A stretch of DNA of 64,000 nt, from positions 695,541 through 759,540 of the forward strand of contig NZ_JALMDK010000002.1 in assembly GCF_023094165.1 (NCBI RefSeq), given 5' to 3'. The notes below the pieces were generated by a model. It searched no databases, was not told where the DNA came from, and saw only the letters and a list, made by a program, of their open reading frames with translations. This document shows positions 27,182 to 35,641 of this stretch, piece after piece; position 1 is the stretch's first letter; every line of letters starts with the position of its first letter. Made by a program: the position numbers and the translations under genes. Source of the stretch: Crossiella sp. S99.2. Lineage in GTDB: Bacteria > Actinomycetota > Actinomycetes > Mycobacteriales > Pseudonocardiaceae.

Positions 27182-27685
27182 TCACCCACCGCTGGCCAGA
27201 TCGGGAACGAACCGTTCGACCGGGCCGGACGCCTCGGCGTGCACCGGCAAACTGAGGAACGGGACGACCGACGTCGCGGTCCCGGAGATCCGGATCGACG
27301 CCGAGTTGGCGGTGCGGTCGGCACCGACACTGGTGCCGGTCAAGGGGCCGCGTGCGAGCTGATCGAGCATCTGCTGCGCACTCGCGCTGCCCGCAGCCGC
27401 GGTTCCGTTCTGGGCTCGCGCGGCGGCGAGCCCTTGAGACGCGGCGGCCTGGGCGATGTGCGTGGCGTGCGACCACAGCGCGAACTGCACGATCGCCAGC
27501 AGCATCAACAGAAGCAGCGGCGTCGCGATCACCAGCTCCGCGCTGACCGCGCCGCGGTCACCGCGCAGAAGCAGCCGGATACGGCCTCGCGAGGCCGTCC
27601 TCCCGTGCGCAGGCCGCTGCCGGCCATCACCGCGGCCTCTGTCGGCGCGGCGGTGACGCCACCGCTGTGCCTGCTCCCGGCTCAT
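27182..27685 (-). CDS. TadE-like minor pilin
   Basis: 167 residues from ATG 27685. A very Arg-rich 45-residue front (RHRRADRGRGDGRQRP) precedes DRGAVSAELVIATPLLLLML, the TadE membrane helix with its conserved Glu. The outer part contains an Ala/Gln-rich helix and a short beta-rich end. It starts five bases after the Flp-like pilin stop. With the next two genes it forms a trio of TadE/G-type subunits. Confidence 0.8.
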   Translation of the reverse strand: MSREQAQRWRHRRADRGRGDGRQRPAHGRTASRGRIRLLLRGDRGAVSAELVIATPLLLLMLLAIVQFALWSHATHIAQAAASQGLAAARAQNGTAAAGSASAQQMLDQLARGPLTGTSVGADRTANSASIRISGTATSVVPFLSLPVHAEASGPVERFVPDLASGG

Positions 27686-27690
27686 CACGG

Positions 27691-27879
27691 TTACAGGTTG
27701 ATGCCGTTGGCCTTGGCGGTGACCTTCGCGATGATGATCGCGATGATCGCCAACGCGGCCACCACCAGCAACGCTGTCACCAGCACGGTCTCGGTCGAGT
27801 ACCCGGCCTCGGGTTCCCGGCGCAGCACTTCCCACCGTGCTTTTACCGTCGTCCACAATGTCACCAGGTAGAGGTGCAT
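27691..27879 (-). CDS. Flp-like pilin candidate
   Basis: 62 residues from ATG 27879, with GGAGGAG seven bases ahead. A 35-residue charged leader ends EPEAGYSTETVLVTALL, then a continuous hydrophobic helix and a short end KANGINL. A Glu lies five residues after a possible cut between Ala and Gly, the spacing seen in Flp pilins; a cut after Gly would give position four. Size, place directly after TadC and before TadE genes, and the strong ribosome site all fit the major pilin. The leader is longer than usual. Confidence 0.65.
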   Translation of the reverse strand: MHLYLVTLWTTVKARWEVLRREPEAGYSTETVLVTALLVVAALAIIAIIIAKVTAKANGINL

Positions 27880-27915
27880 AGCGCTTCTCCTCCCATTTCC
27901 ACGTGCCCCCACCAC

Positions 27916-28818
27916 TCAGAGTCCATTGAGGACTTGCGTGAGTGCGGGGTAGGCGATGAACGCCAAGAAGCCCAGGAACAACGCCATCACCGGCAGCGAC
28001 ATGCGTTCGGTGGCGGCTTGGGCGTCGCCTTCGGCGTCGGTGATCTGATGCGTACGCAGCGCCCCGGCCTTGGCCGCGAGCGAGGTGCGCACCTTCGCGC
28101 CCTCGGTGCCGGCCAGGCTGACCGAAGCGGCGAGCTCGGACAGCTCGGTGACGTCGAGTTCCTCGCCGAGCTGGCGCAGCGTCGCCCACGGTGTCGTGCG
28201 GGTCAGCCGGGCGGTGTCCAGGGCTCGGCGGATCTGCTCGAACGCCCAGCCTCGGCCGATGGCGACCGAGTCGTTCAGCGCGCTGTCGACCCCGGCGCCA
28301 CCGGCCAGAGTGATCCACACCAGGTCGAGGTAGGCGGACAGGGCGTGGCGGAACCCGGTGCGCAGCTTCGCCGCGTCGGACTTCGCTTGCAGGTCGGGCA
28401 GGACGAATCCCGCAGCGGCCAGAACGAGTCCGGCGATGATCGGAAACTCGATCCCCAGCGACAACCCGGCCAGGGTGAGCAGCAGTTGCAGCAGGACCGG
28501 CGCGAGCAGCCCGGCGATCGCGAGGGTTGCCTTCTCCGCCAGATGGGTCGCGACCGGGCGGCCGATGACCGCCAGATCGCGAGCCAGCCGCTCGCCGGGC
28601 AGACCGAGCGCGCACAGCGGCGCGATGAACGGGCGGCCGAGCCTGGCCGCCCACCCGGTGTCCTCGGTGGCCAGGATCGGGGTCGGCGCGGGCGCAGCCG
28701 TGCTGCGCGCCAGGACCGCGCCCAGGGCGGGCCGGGGCGGGAACGCCCACACCGCCAGCGCCCACAGGCCGAGGCCCAGCCCGGCTCCCAGAATCAGTGC
28801 GGTGATCACGGTGGTCAC
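27916..28818 (-). CDS. tadC: TadC-type pilus membrane protein
   Basis: 300 residues, GTG 28818 overlapping the upstream stop (GTGA). Membrane segments at both ends and in the middle flank a T2SS-F domain (about 130-270): FRHALSAYLDLVWITLAGGA and ELAASVSLAGTEGAKVRTSL. This pattern is the platform protein of Tad pili, partner of TadB. The C-terminal membrane helix ends FIAYPALTQVLNGL. Family call is firm from sequence and order. Confidence 0.85.
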   Translation of the reverse strand: MTTVITALILGAGLGLGLWALAVWAFPPRPALGAVLARSTAAPAPTPILATEDTGWAARLGRPFIAPLCALGLPGERLARDLAVIGRPVATHLAEKATLAIAGLLAPVLLQLLLTLAGLSLGIEFPIIAGLVLAAAGFVLPDLQAKSDAAKLRTGFRHALSAYLDLVWITLAGGAGVDSALNDSVAIGRGWAFEQIRRALDTARLTRTTPWATLRQLGEELDVTELSELAASVSLAGTEGAKVRTSLAAKAGALRTHQITDAEGDAQAATERMSLPVMALFLGFLAFIAYPALTQVLNGL

Positions 28819-29729
28819 ACCTGCCTCTCGGCGAGGAGTGCGGGCTGGTCCTCGGAATCGGCGGCCAGGGACAAGAACCGTTCGGGCTCGGCGACCCTGG
28901 CGACCCGCACCAGCCACGTGAAGCCCAGTCCAAACAGGACGCCGATGCCCAGCAGGACGATCTGCCCGGTCGCGGAGTCGTAGGCGGACAGGTACGGGCG
29001 GTTGAGCAGCACGACGGCCACGGCGAAGCACAAGGTGGTGCCGACGATCACCCGCACGCTGGTTCGGGTTCGGGCGCGTCCGGCTTCGACCCGCATCCGC
29101 ATCGAGGCTTGCTCGCGGGCGGTGTGCGCGAGGGAGCCGAGCAGGTCACCGAGCTGGCGGGCTTGCTGTTCTGCGGCGAGCACCAGGGCGGCGAGGACGA
29201 GGTCGCCGGTGGGGTCGGCGAGCTGGTCGGCCAGGTGGCGCAGGGAGGGCGCCAGCCGGTCTCCGTTCTCGATTCGCACCGCGAGGTCGGTGATCTCGCC
29301 GCGGATGGCCGGCGGCGCCAGTGGCGCGGTCGCGAGGATGGCCTGCTCCAGCCCGGCGGCGGCCGAGAGCGTGTCGCGCAGCATCTCCGTCCAGGTCGCG
29401 ATCGCTTCGATCCGCGCCACCCGGCGGGCGTGCTCGGGGTCGCGGCCCAGGACACGAGGCAGCGCCCAGACCGCGAGCCCGGCCAGCACGGCGCCGACAA
29501 CCCAGCCGGTGGCCACCCCGGTGAGCACACCCACCGCGACCGCCAGTCCGACCCGCAGCGCCTGGCGCTGGTCTCGCGGCGCGGCTTGCGCGCGGCGAGA
29601 CTGCCCGCGGCGGAACAGTCCGGAGCGCCGGTTCGCGTCCACGCCGCGCCAGCCGATGATGACCAGCAGCAACCCGACACCGACGCCGACGCCGAGCAGG
29701 GCGGTGGTGGCGCTGATCGTGATGTTCAC
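28815..29729 (-). CDS. tadB: TadB-type pilus membrane protein
   Basis: 304 residues, GTG 29729 overlapping the TadA stop. Two N-terminal membrane segments, a T2SS-F domain (about 115-240, with IATWTEMLRDTLSAAAGLEQ and LADPTGDLVLAALVLAAEQQ), then two more segments. It would form the inner-membrane platform with TadC and couple to the TadA ATPase. Sequence is typical; nothing is missing. Confidence 0.85.
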   Translation of the reverse strand: MNITISATTALLGVGVGVGLLLVIIGWRGVDANRRSGLFRRGQSRRAQAAPRDQRQALRVGLAVAVGVLTGVATGWVVGAVLAGLAVWALPRVLGRDPEHARRVARIEAIATWTEMLRDTLSAAAGLEQAILATAPLAPPAIRGEITDLAVRIENGDRLAPSLRHLADQLADPTGDLVLAALVLAAEQQARQLGDLLGSLAHTAREQASMRMRVEAGRARTRTSVRVIVGTTLCFAVAVVLLNRPYLSAYDSATGQIVLLGIGVLFGLGFTWLVRVARVAEPERFLSLAADSEDQPALLAERQV

Positions 29730-31231
29730 CGCGGCCACCAGCCTTCCGGTTGCTCGAGCAGGCCGGGGTCGAACCCGGCGTCGACGAGGTCGTCGAGGGT
29801 GTCGGTGCGCAGCGCCCCGGCCACTGGACGGGCGCGGCGGTCCGCGCCGGGCCGATAGACCTCGTTGGAGACCACCTGCGGGCCGTCGGCGCCGACGACC
29901 TCGCGGATCGAGGACACGACGCGAGTGGTGCGGTCGGTGCCGCGGGCCAGGTGCACGACAAAGTGCACCGCCGAGGCGACCAGCAGGTTCGTAGCGTCCA
30001 GCGGGAGGCGTTCGACGCCTTGTGCGGCGTAGGAGGCCAGCCGGGTGAAGGCGATCCGTGAGCTGGAGGCGTGCAGGGTCGCCATCGAGCCGTCGTTGCC
30101 CTGGCTCATGGCGTTGCACATCGGGATGACTTCCGGTCCTCGGATTTCGCCGACGATCACTCGGTCCGGGCTCATGCGCAGGCCCCAGCGGACGAGTTCG
30201 GCCTGGGAGATCGCGCCCTCGCCCTCCACGTTGGCTTCACGGGCCTGGAAGGCGGTCACGTCGGCGTGAATGTCGGGGTCGAGTTCCAGGCCGAGCTCGA
30301 AGGCGTCCTCGATGGTCACGATGCGTTCCATCGGGTCCATCTCCGAGGCCAGCGCTCGCAGCAGGGTGGTCTTGCCCGCGCCCGTGCCGCCGGTGATCAG
30401 GATGTTCTTGCGCGCCCGCACCAGCGCGCGCAGGAATTGCTCCAAGCCGGGGTCGATGGTGCCGCGAGTTCGCAGCTCGGGCAGGGTGACGGTGAGGTAG
30501 CCGTGCCGGCGGATCGACAGCGAGGTCACCCCACCCGCGGTCAGGCCCATCACGGCGAACAACCGCTCCCCGCCAGGCAACTGGAGGTTGACCGCTGGGG
30601 AGCCGTAATCGAAGCGACGTTCCTGGCTGGACGCGCGGGCCGCGAGCAGCCGCACCAGATCGGTCAGCTCCTCGTTCGAGCCCGCGATCGGGGCGACCCG
30701 CGCGCGGCGGCCGTCGTTGTACTGCACGAAGACCCGGTCGTAGCGATTGGCGTTGATCGTCTCCACCGACGGGTCATCCAGCAGCGGCTGCAGGCCGGCC
30801 ATGCCGAACAGTTCGTTGATGACCTCGGTGATCACCCGCTGCTCGACATCCCGGCCGACCAGCGACCGGTTGTCCATCAGCTCGTTCTCGCTGTGCGCGG
30901 CGACCGCGTCCTCCAAGATCGCCCGCGCCAGCTCGCGGCGGGCCTCCCTGGTGACCGGGGCGCCGGTGCGGCGCTGCTGGGCATCTACCCGCAGCGGCAA
31001 CTCAGTACTGAGCGTGTCGCGCAAGTGCTGGCGCAGCCGCCCGACAGCCTCGGTTGCCTGCACCGGCTCCGGGCCGCTCGGCGCTGATTGCGGGGCTGAC
31101 TGCGCCCAGTTGGGGTGTCCGGATGTATTGGCCGGTTGCCAACCTGATGGTTGTCCCTGCTGTTGGTGGGGACGCAGGGGTACCGGAGCCGGATAGCCGT
31201 TGGGCGGAGGGCTGTTGGGCGGATAGGTCAT
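29726..31231 (-). CDS. tadA: TadA/CpaF secretion ATPase
   Basis: 501 residues from ATG 31231, which overlaps the upstream stop (ATGA). A Pro/Gln-rich 60-residue front precedes the conserved CpaF part. Walker A GGTGAGKTTLL, the Asp box region IVTIEDAFELGLELDPDIHA and the Walker B-like DRVIVGEIRGPEV are all present. It would drive assembly of the Flp pilus. The extra disordered N-terminus is common in actinomycete versions. Confidence 0.9.
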   Translation of the reverse strand: MTYPPNSPPPNGYPAPVPLRPHQQQGQPSGWQPANTSGHPNWAQSAPQSAPSGPEPVQATEAVGRLRQHLRDTLSTELPLRVDAQQRRTGAPVTREARRELARAILEDAVAAHSENELMDNRSLVGRDVEQRVITEVINELFGMAGLQPLLDDPSVETINANRYDRVFVQYNDGRRARVAPIAGSNEELTDLVRLLAARASSQERRFDYGSPAVNLQLPGGERLFAVMGLTAGGVTSLSIRRHGYLTVTLPELRTRGTIDPGLEQFLRALVRARKNILITGGTGAGKTTLLRALASEMDPMERIVTIEDAFELGLELDPDIHADVTAFQAREANVEGEGAISQAELVRWGLRMSPDRVIVGEIRGPEVIPMCNAMSQGNDGSMATLHASSSRIAFTRLASYAAQGVERLPLDATNLLVASAVHFVVHLARGTDRTTRVVSSIREVVGADGPQVVSNEVYRPGADRRARPVAGALRTDTLDDLVDAGFDPGLLEQPEGWWPR

Positions 31232-32148
31232 GACGCTTGCCCTCCGCGCGAGGTGTTCTCGGTGTTCGGCGGCAGGGGTGTCGGCGCGAGTCGCAGACCG
31301 TTGGCCGAGACCGGACTGGCGGGCACGCCGGGCACACCGTGTACGCCAGGCACCGCGCGCAACACCTGCATCGGCTGGTTGTCGGCCGGTGCTTGCCGAG
31401 GCAACGCGGGCGGCGGTGCCTGCTCGGCGATGAGAACCTTCGCGACCTTGTGCGCGACCTGCCCCAACGCCGAATGGGCCGGTCCGCTGCGGCCCCACCG
31501 CAGCGTGCTGGGCCGTCCACACAACACAGCGGCCCCGTGCGGATCGTCAGGAACGCGGCCCAACGGCAGAACACCGAGTTCGCGGGCGACTTCAGCGGTG
31601 GAATACCCCTCGCCGACCAGCAACATCGCCGGATGCGCGGTCCAACGGCCGATCGCCGGCAGGCGACGGGCCAGGTGCGCGAGGTCGTCGGCGTGAGCAC
31701 GGGTCAGCAAAACCATCGCGTCGGCAGAGCGCACGATCGGCATCGCCGGCGACCCGGCGTCGATCCGGCCGCAGTCGACGATCACCACGGCATCCGGCGC
31801 GCTCGCGGCCGTCCGCAGGACGCCCGCGCCAGTGCTCGGGTCGGCCAGCGCGGACAACGCCGCTCGCGCGCGGTCGGCATCCGGTGGCGCGGCCACCACC
31901 GGCAGCCCGCCCGGCAGGGCCTGCGCGTGCTGCCACAGCAACGCCGGGTCGTCGCTACGCCGAGCGGCGACCGCCAAGCTCACCAGCCCCGGCGCCGATT
32001 CCAGCGAGAACCGCGTCCCGACGTCCCCGCCGGACGGGTCGGCCTCCACCAGCAGCGCGCGTGAGGGCGATGGCCAGCGCGCGGCCAGCGCGACCGAGAA
32101 CGTGGTCACCCCAGGCGACCCTTTCACCGACAGCACCGCCACCAACAT
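31228..32148 (-). CDS. CpaE/MinD-like pilus ATPase
   Basis: 306 residues from ATG 32148 in a TGATG overlap with the upstream gene. The deviant Walker A is SVKGSPGVTTFSVALA, then LLVEADPSGGDVG and VVIVDCGRID, as in CpaE-type relatives of MinD. The C-terminal 60 residues are Pro-rich. It probably positions or regulates the pilus machine. The signature lysine that usually begins the deviant Walker A is present (KGSPGVTT). Confidence 0.8.
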   Translation of the reverse strand: MLVAVLSVKGSPGVTTFSVALAARWPSPSRALLVEADPSGGDVGTRFSLESAPGLVSLAVAARRSDDPALLWQHAQALPGGLPVVAAPPDADRARAALSALADPSTGAGVLRTAASAPDAVVIVDCGRIDAGSPAMPIVRSADAMVLLTRAHADDLAHLARRLPAIGRWTAHPAMLLVGEGYSTAEVARELGVLPLGRVPDDPHGAAVLCGRPSTLRWGRSGPAHSALGQVAHKVAKVLIAEQAPPPALPRQAPADNQPMQVLRAVPGVHGVPGVPASPVSANGLRLAPTPLPPNTENTSRGGQAS

Positions 32149-32861
32149 CACTGACCACTTCCCGGAAGCATCACGATCGACAACTGACCCGCGGGCACGG
32201 CGGCGATCTGGCGGGCGGCGGCCTGGCTCAACTGCACAGACACCACCGTGACCTGCTGGTTCGGCGGCGAGGTCACGCTGGTGACCACCGCCGGCCACAC
32301 CGTCGTGGAGTCCGGCGTCGGCGGGCTGCCCAGCGCGGCGCCCGACTGGCCCGGCACGAACACCACCGACACGTGCGCGCCCGGCGACACCTCCACCGGG
32401 AACTGGCCCGCCTTCAACGACAACGCCGCGAGCGCCTGCCCCGTCACGGGAACACCGGCACCGCTCACCGCGTCCAGGGTCAGCAGTGCACCGGCGGGCA
32501 GGCTCGACGACATCGTCTTACCCACCACGCTCGCCGCCTGGTTCGCGTCCACAACAGACACTCCGGGGTCGACGGCGACGTTGACCTGCTTGAGATCCTG
32601 CGCGGTCAGAACCTGCCCGACCGCCACCGGCCGCGCCAACGCCAAGACCGTTTCTCGGTTCCCGGAGTTCAGCGACACCACCAGGAACGCGGCGGCACAC
32701 GCCAGCACAAGCAGTGCACCCAGCAGCAGGTGCGGGATGCTGCGGCGTCGTTTCGTTCCGCGCAGCCGCGAGGCGGGCTTCTTGTCGTCCGCGACCCAGG
32801 GACCGCTGGCCGACTTCGTGGGTCGGTCGGTGTCCGGCTGGCTCGTGATGTTCGTGGTCAC
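32148..32861 (-). CDS. CpaB/RcpC-like protein with SAF domain
   Basis: 237 residues from GTG 32861; GGAGGAGG lies just ahead, inside the stretch that a longer ATG start at 32882 would translate, so GTG is preferred. A basic N-terminus is followed by one membrane segment (HLLLGALLVLACAAAFLVV), then an SAF domain (RPVAVGQVLTAQDLKQVNVA). CpaB proteins sit in the Tad complex and bind glycan or wall. Order and domain support the call. Confidence 0.8.
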   Translation of the reverse strand: MTTNITSQPDTDRPTKSASGPWVADDKKPASRLRGTKRRRSIPHLLLGALLVLACAAAFLVVSLNSGNRETVLALARPVAVGQVLTAQDLKQVNVAVDPGVSVVDANQAASVVGKTMSSSLPAGALLTLDAVSGAGVPVTGQALAALSLKAGQFPVEVSPGAHVSVVFVPGQSGAALGSPPTPDSTTVWPAVVTSVTSPPNQQVTVVSVQLSQAAARQIAAVPAGQLSIVMLPGSGQ

Positions 32862-32977
32862 GCCGGTACCTCCTCCAGGCATGGGGGTAGTGCGCCGCGT
32901 CTCTGATGTTCTTCAGCGAGCGGAAGGATGAGTCAGTTTGTTTGTGTTGTTATGAAAGGAGGTGCTGCCTGGGAAGG

Positions 32978-34015
32978 TCAGCCGCCGCCGTTGTTGAGGG
33001 CTTGGGATTCCGCGACACGGAAGGCCGCGTTACCGGTCGTGGTCAGGTCCGGGAACGTTCCGCCTTGGCCCGCGCCCGCCCAGGTGACCGTCCAGTGCAC
33101 CGTGGCGGCGACCGGGAATGCTTGCCCCGCTTGCTTCGCGGACGAGGTGCGGTAGGTGTGGCCGCAGTCCGGTGACGGTGCCTTCGGGTCAGTCCCGGCT
33201 CGGAACGGCGTGCCCGCCCCGGTACACGTCACGGTGCTGCCGTCGCCCATGGACCACGTCACCGACGTCGGCGTCGCGGTCGCCGTCACCGATACGCCCG
33301 GCACGGTCGCTGTCGCCGATACCGGCCCCCATCCGCTCGAGAGCCACATCCACGTCGGCAAGTTCACCAGCTGATCGCCGACAGGGTTCGCCGCGATCGT
33401 CGGTGTGGGCAGCCGCAACTGCTTGCGCGCCATCTGCGCCAACTCGGCTGGCGAGGGCAACTGCGCCGCTCCGGGTTGCTGTCCATCCGCGATCCACACC
33501 GGTGGCCGGTACAGCCCGTCGGTGACGCCCGCAGTCGAGCATTGCCATACGTACCAGGAACCTTGCTGGCCCTGTGCTGGTTGGGCGGCTTGCGCCAAGA
33601 CCACACCACCCGCTGCTGGACGGGTGAAGACAGCGGGTTGCGCGGTCGCACCGCCTGTGTTCAGTGGCTTGGTGAAGGCGGCGGTGACCACACCACCGGA
33701 CGGCGGCTGGTAGTCGCTCTTCACGTAGGAACACTTGGCCAGGTTCGAGTTCCCGCCGATGATCGTGTCGCCGGGGTTGCTGTTGTCCTTGCCTGGGTTG
33801 CCGTTGCCCGGACGTCCAGGTTTGTTGCCGTTGCCTGGGTTCCCCGGCTTGCTGTTGTCTCCGCCTTTGCCCGCGCCAAGGTCGCAGACCGGAGCCGGCG
33901 TCTGGTCACAGGTCGTGCTGCCGTAGCCACCGTCAGCCAACGCCGGAGCCACACCGCAGAAGCCGCCGACAACCACCAGTCCTGTCACGATCGAAACGCG
34001 TCGTAGGTTCAGCAT
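32978..34015 (-). CDS. Secreted protein with PKD-like domain in Tad operon
   Basis: 345 residues from ATG 34015. Signal peptide MLNLRRVSIVTGLVVVGGFC ends near ALA. A low-complexity Gly/Asn/Pro/Lys stretch (about 50-85, GNPGNGNKPGRPGNGNPGKD) resembles collagen. A Trp/Cys-bearing middle domain is followed by a PKD-like segment with WSMGDGSTVTC and CGHTYRTSS. Exported, likely wall- or pilus-associated. It starts seven bases inside the end of the lipoprotein gene. No enzymatic motif. Confidence 0.7.
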   Translation of the reverse strand: MLNLRRVSIVTGLVVVGGFCGVAPALADGGYGSTTCDQTPAPVCDLGAGKGGDNSKPGNPGNGNKPGRPGNGNPGKDNSNPGDTIIGGNSNLAKCSYVKSDYQPPSGGVVTAAFTKPLNTGGATAQPAVFTRPAAGGVVLAQAAQPAQGQQGSWYVWQCSTAGVTDGLYRPPVWIADGQQPGAAQLPSPAELAQMARKQLRLPTPTIAANPVGDQLVNLPTWMWLSSGWGPVSATATVPGVSVTATATPTSVTWSMGDGSTVTCTGAGTPFRAGTDPKAPSPDCGHTYRTSSAKQAGQAFPVAATVHWTVTWAGAGQGGTFPDLTTTGNAAFRVAESQALNNGGG

Positions 34016-34629
34016 GTCCCCGCCTCGTGGACGCCGTACTCCGAGACCTTCCATGATCCGTCCGCCTGCTTCTGGACGATGGCGTTGATGAGGTGCCGAC
34101 CGCCCGGAGTGTCATTGGCGAGCTGCCCGGTGTCGGCCTTGTACTTCAGCCACCGTGAATCGTCGGAGCAGTCCTTGATCACGATCTTGTTCGGGTTGTC
34201 AGGGGGTTCGACAGAGGACACCGAAGGCTCGTAAGTGGGTTCGCCCTTGGTCACCAAGCCGTTGTAGTGATCGGCGTACAGGGCCCGTGACATGTTCGTC
34301 AGCGCGATCCCTGTTGCGTACCGCCCCAGTTTCGGTGACTGCCAGTCCGATGTGGTCCCAGCGGCGACGAAGTCTTGCCACATCCCTCGATAAGAGGCGA
34401 GAGCGTCCTGCTTGGCTTTGTCCACGACGGACAATGCTGTGGTCGGCGGCGCCGACGTTGCCGGTGCTTGTCCGGTCGCTTGGGTCGTGCCGGACGGCGG
34501 GCTGGTCGTCGTGCCGGAACTACAGGCGGCGAGGACCATCAGCGTGGCTCCAAGCCCGAGCACCACCCTGACCCGGCGCCCACCGGCGATCAAGACCATA
34601 CGAGCTACCACACCCCACCCCCCAGACAT
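34009..34629 (-). CDS. Lipoprotein at head of Tad operon
   Basis: The lipobox LMVLAACSSG marks a lipoprotein signal; after Cys comes a Thr/Ser/Pro linker and a globular part of about 150 residues (SYRGMWQDFVAAGTTSDWQS) similar in outline to small NTF2-like exported proteins. Start ATG 34629 gives 206 residues; ATG 34599 gives a tighter signal peptide. Neither has a strong ribosome site. It overlaps the next gene by seven bases (ATGCTGA) and is the first gene of the leftward Tad operon. Confidence 0.7.
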   Translation of the reverse strand: MSGGWGVVARMVLIAGGRRVRVVLGLGATLMVLAACSSGTTTSPPSGTTQATGQAPATSAPPTTALSVVDKAKQDALASYRGMWQDFVAAGTTSDWQSPKLGRYATGIALTNMSRALYADHYNGLVTKGEPTYEPSVSSVEPPDNPNKIVIKDCSDDSRWLKYKADTGQLANDTPGGRHLINAIVQKQADGSWKVSEYGVHEAGTC

Positions 34630-34687
34630 CAGTGAAGATCGTCTTTCTTTTTCGTGATACACACCACGTCTACACCACCTACCCCCA

Positions 34688-34726
34688 CCGACTGCAAAGT
34701 GTGTAAGTGACTGACTTTGAAGTCGG
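34688..34726. promoter_or_regulatory. Inverted repeat between Tad operon and prepilin peptidase
   Basis: Arms CCGACTGCAAAG (34688-34699) and CTTTGAAGTCGG (34715-34726) pair with one mismatch around a 15-base spacer. It lies in the AT-richer gap between the divergent lipoprotein and peptidase genes, so it could be an operator serving both. Confidence 0.4.
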
Positions 34727-34877
34727 AATGGCATTTCTAATGAATCTTCACTCTTTCGGGCTACGGGCATCACTGTCTGAGGTTGCCTCGGGTAACACTG
34801 GGGATGTGACCAGCGGCTTTCCGGGGGTGAAGGGTGGCAGATCGGCTACCGAACGTAACTAATTCCGGTGATGGCTG

Positions 34878-35516
34878 ATGTCCACCGCATTCACCATGGT
34901 GTGGACAGGAGTGGGCATCCTCGTGGGCGTCGCGCTGACGCTCGGCGTTCGTCCCCTGGTCACGGTAGCTCCAGCCGCATCCAACGCGACGCGGCTCACG
35001 GCTGTGCTGCTGACCGCCCTCGCGTTCGGAGCTCTTGCCTGGCGCTTCGGACACCAGTTCGATTTGCTGCCTTACAGTGTTCTCGCTGCGATCGGCGTGG
35101 CACTCGGCGTGATCGATGTCCTCGAGCAACGGCTACCCAGCGTGCTCGTCTACTCGGGCGTCGCCCTCGTCGGCGGACTGCTCGCGACCTCGGCCATCCT
35201 GTACTCCAGAGGACCGGACTTTCTGCGTGCGCTGGTCGGGATGGCGGTCATCGCCGTGTTCTACCTCGCGCTTGCGCTGGTGTCCGGAGGCGGGCTAGGA
35301 GCCGGCGACGTGAAGCTGGGCGGTCTGCTCGGACTTGCGCTCGGCTGGCTGGGCTGGTCGGCACTCGTCACGGCCACCGTCCTCGGCTGGTTCGCAGCCG
35401 CCTTGATGTGGCTGCTGCTTCGGGCGACCCGACGAAGACCGCAGGGCTCGCTGGTACCGATGGGGCCGTTCCTGTTGCTCGGGGCATTGATCACGATCAC
35501 GGTCGTTCCGACGTAA
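34878..35516 (+). CDS. A24-type prepilin peptidase
   Basis: 212-residue integral membrane aspartic peptidase with about seven membrane segments. The catalytic Asp80 lies in GVIDVLEQRLP and Asp144 in GLGAGDVKLGG, the GxGD motif. It lacks the N-terminal methylase domain of larger PilD enzymes, as in TadV/CpaA. It should cut the Flp-like and TadE-like leaders encoded opposite. It is transcribed away from the Tad operon from the same 250 bp gap. Confidence 0.88.
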   Translation: MSTAFTMVWTGVGILVGVALTLGVRPLVTVAPAASNATRLTAVLLTALAFGALAWRFGHQFDLLPYSVLAAIGVALGVIDVLEQRLPSVLVYSGVALVGGLLATSAILYSRGPDFLRALVGMAVIAVFYLALALVSGGGLGAGDVKLGGLLGLALGWLGWSALVTATVLGWFAAALMWLLLRATRRRPQGSLVPMGPFLLLGALITITVVPT

Positions 35517-35641
35517 CGTTCGCTGAAGCGCAGGCGCCGTCACGGCGGCGGGACGGGGCCCTGCCTGAGCACCATTTCCACGATGGCCATCGTCACTCGC
35601 ACGGGTGATATTGAGCGCCGAGGACGGTCTAGCTGGGCGGG

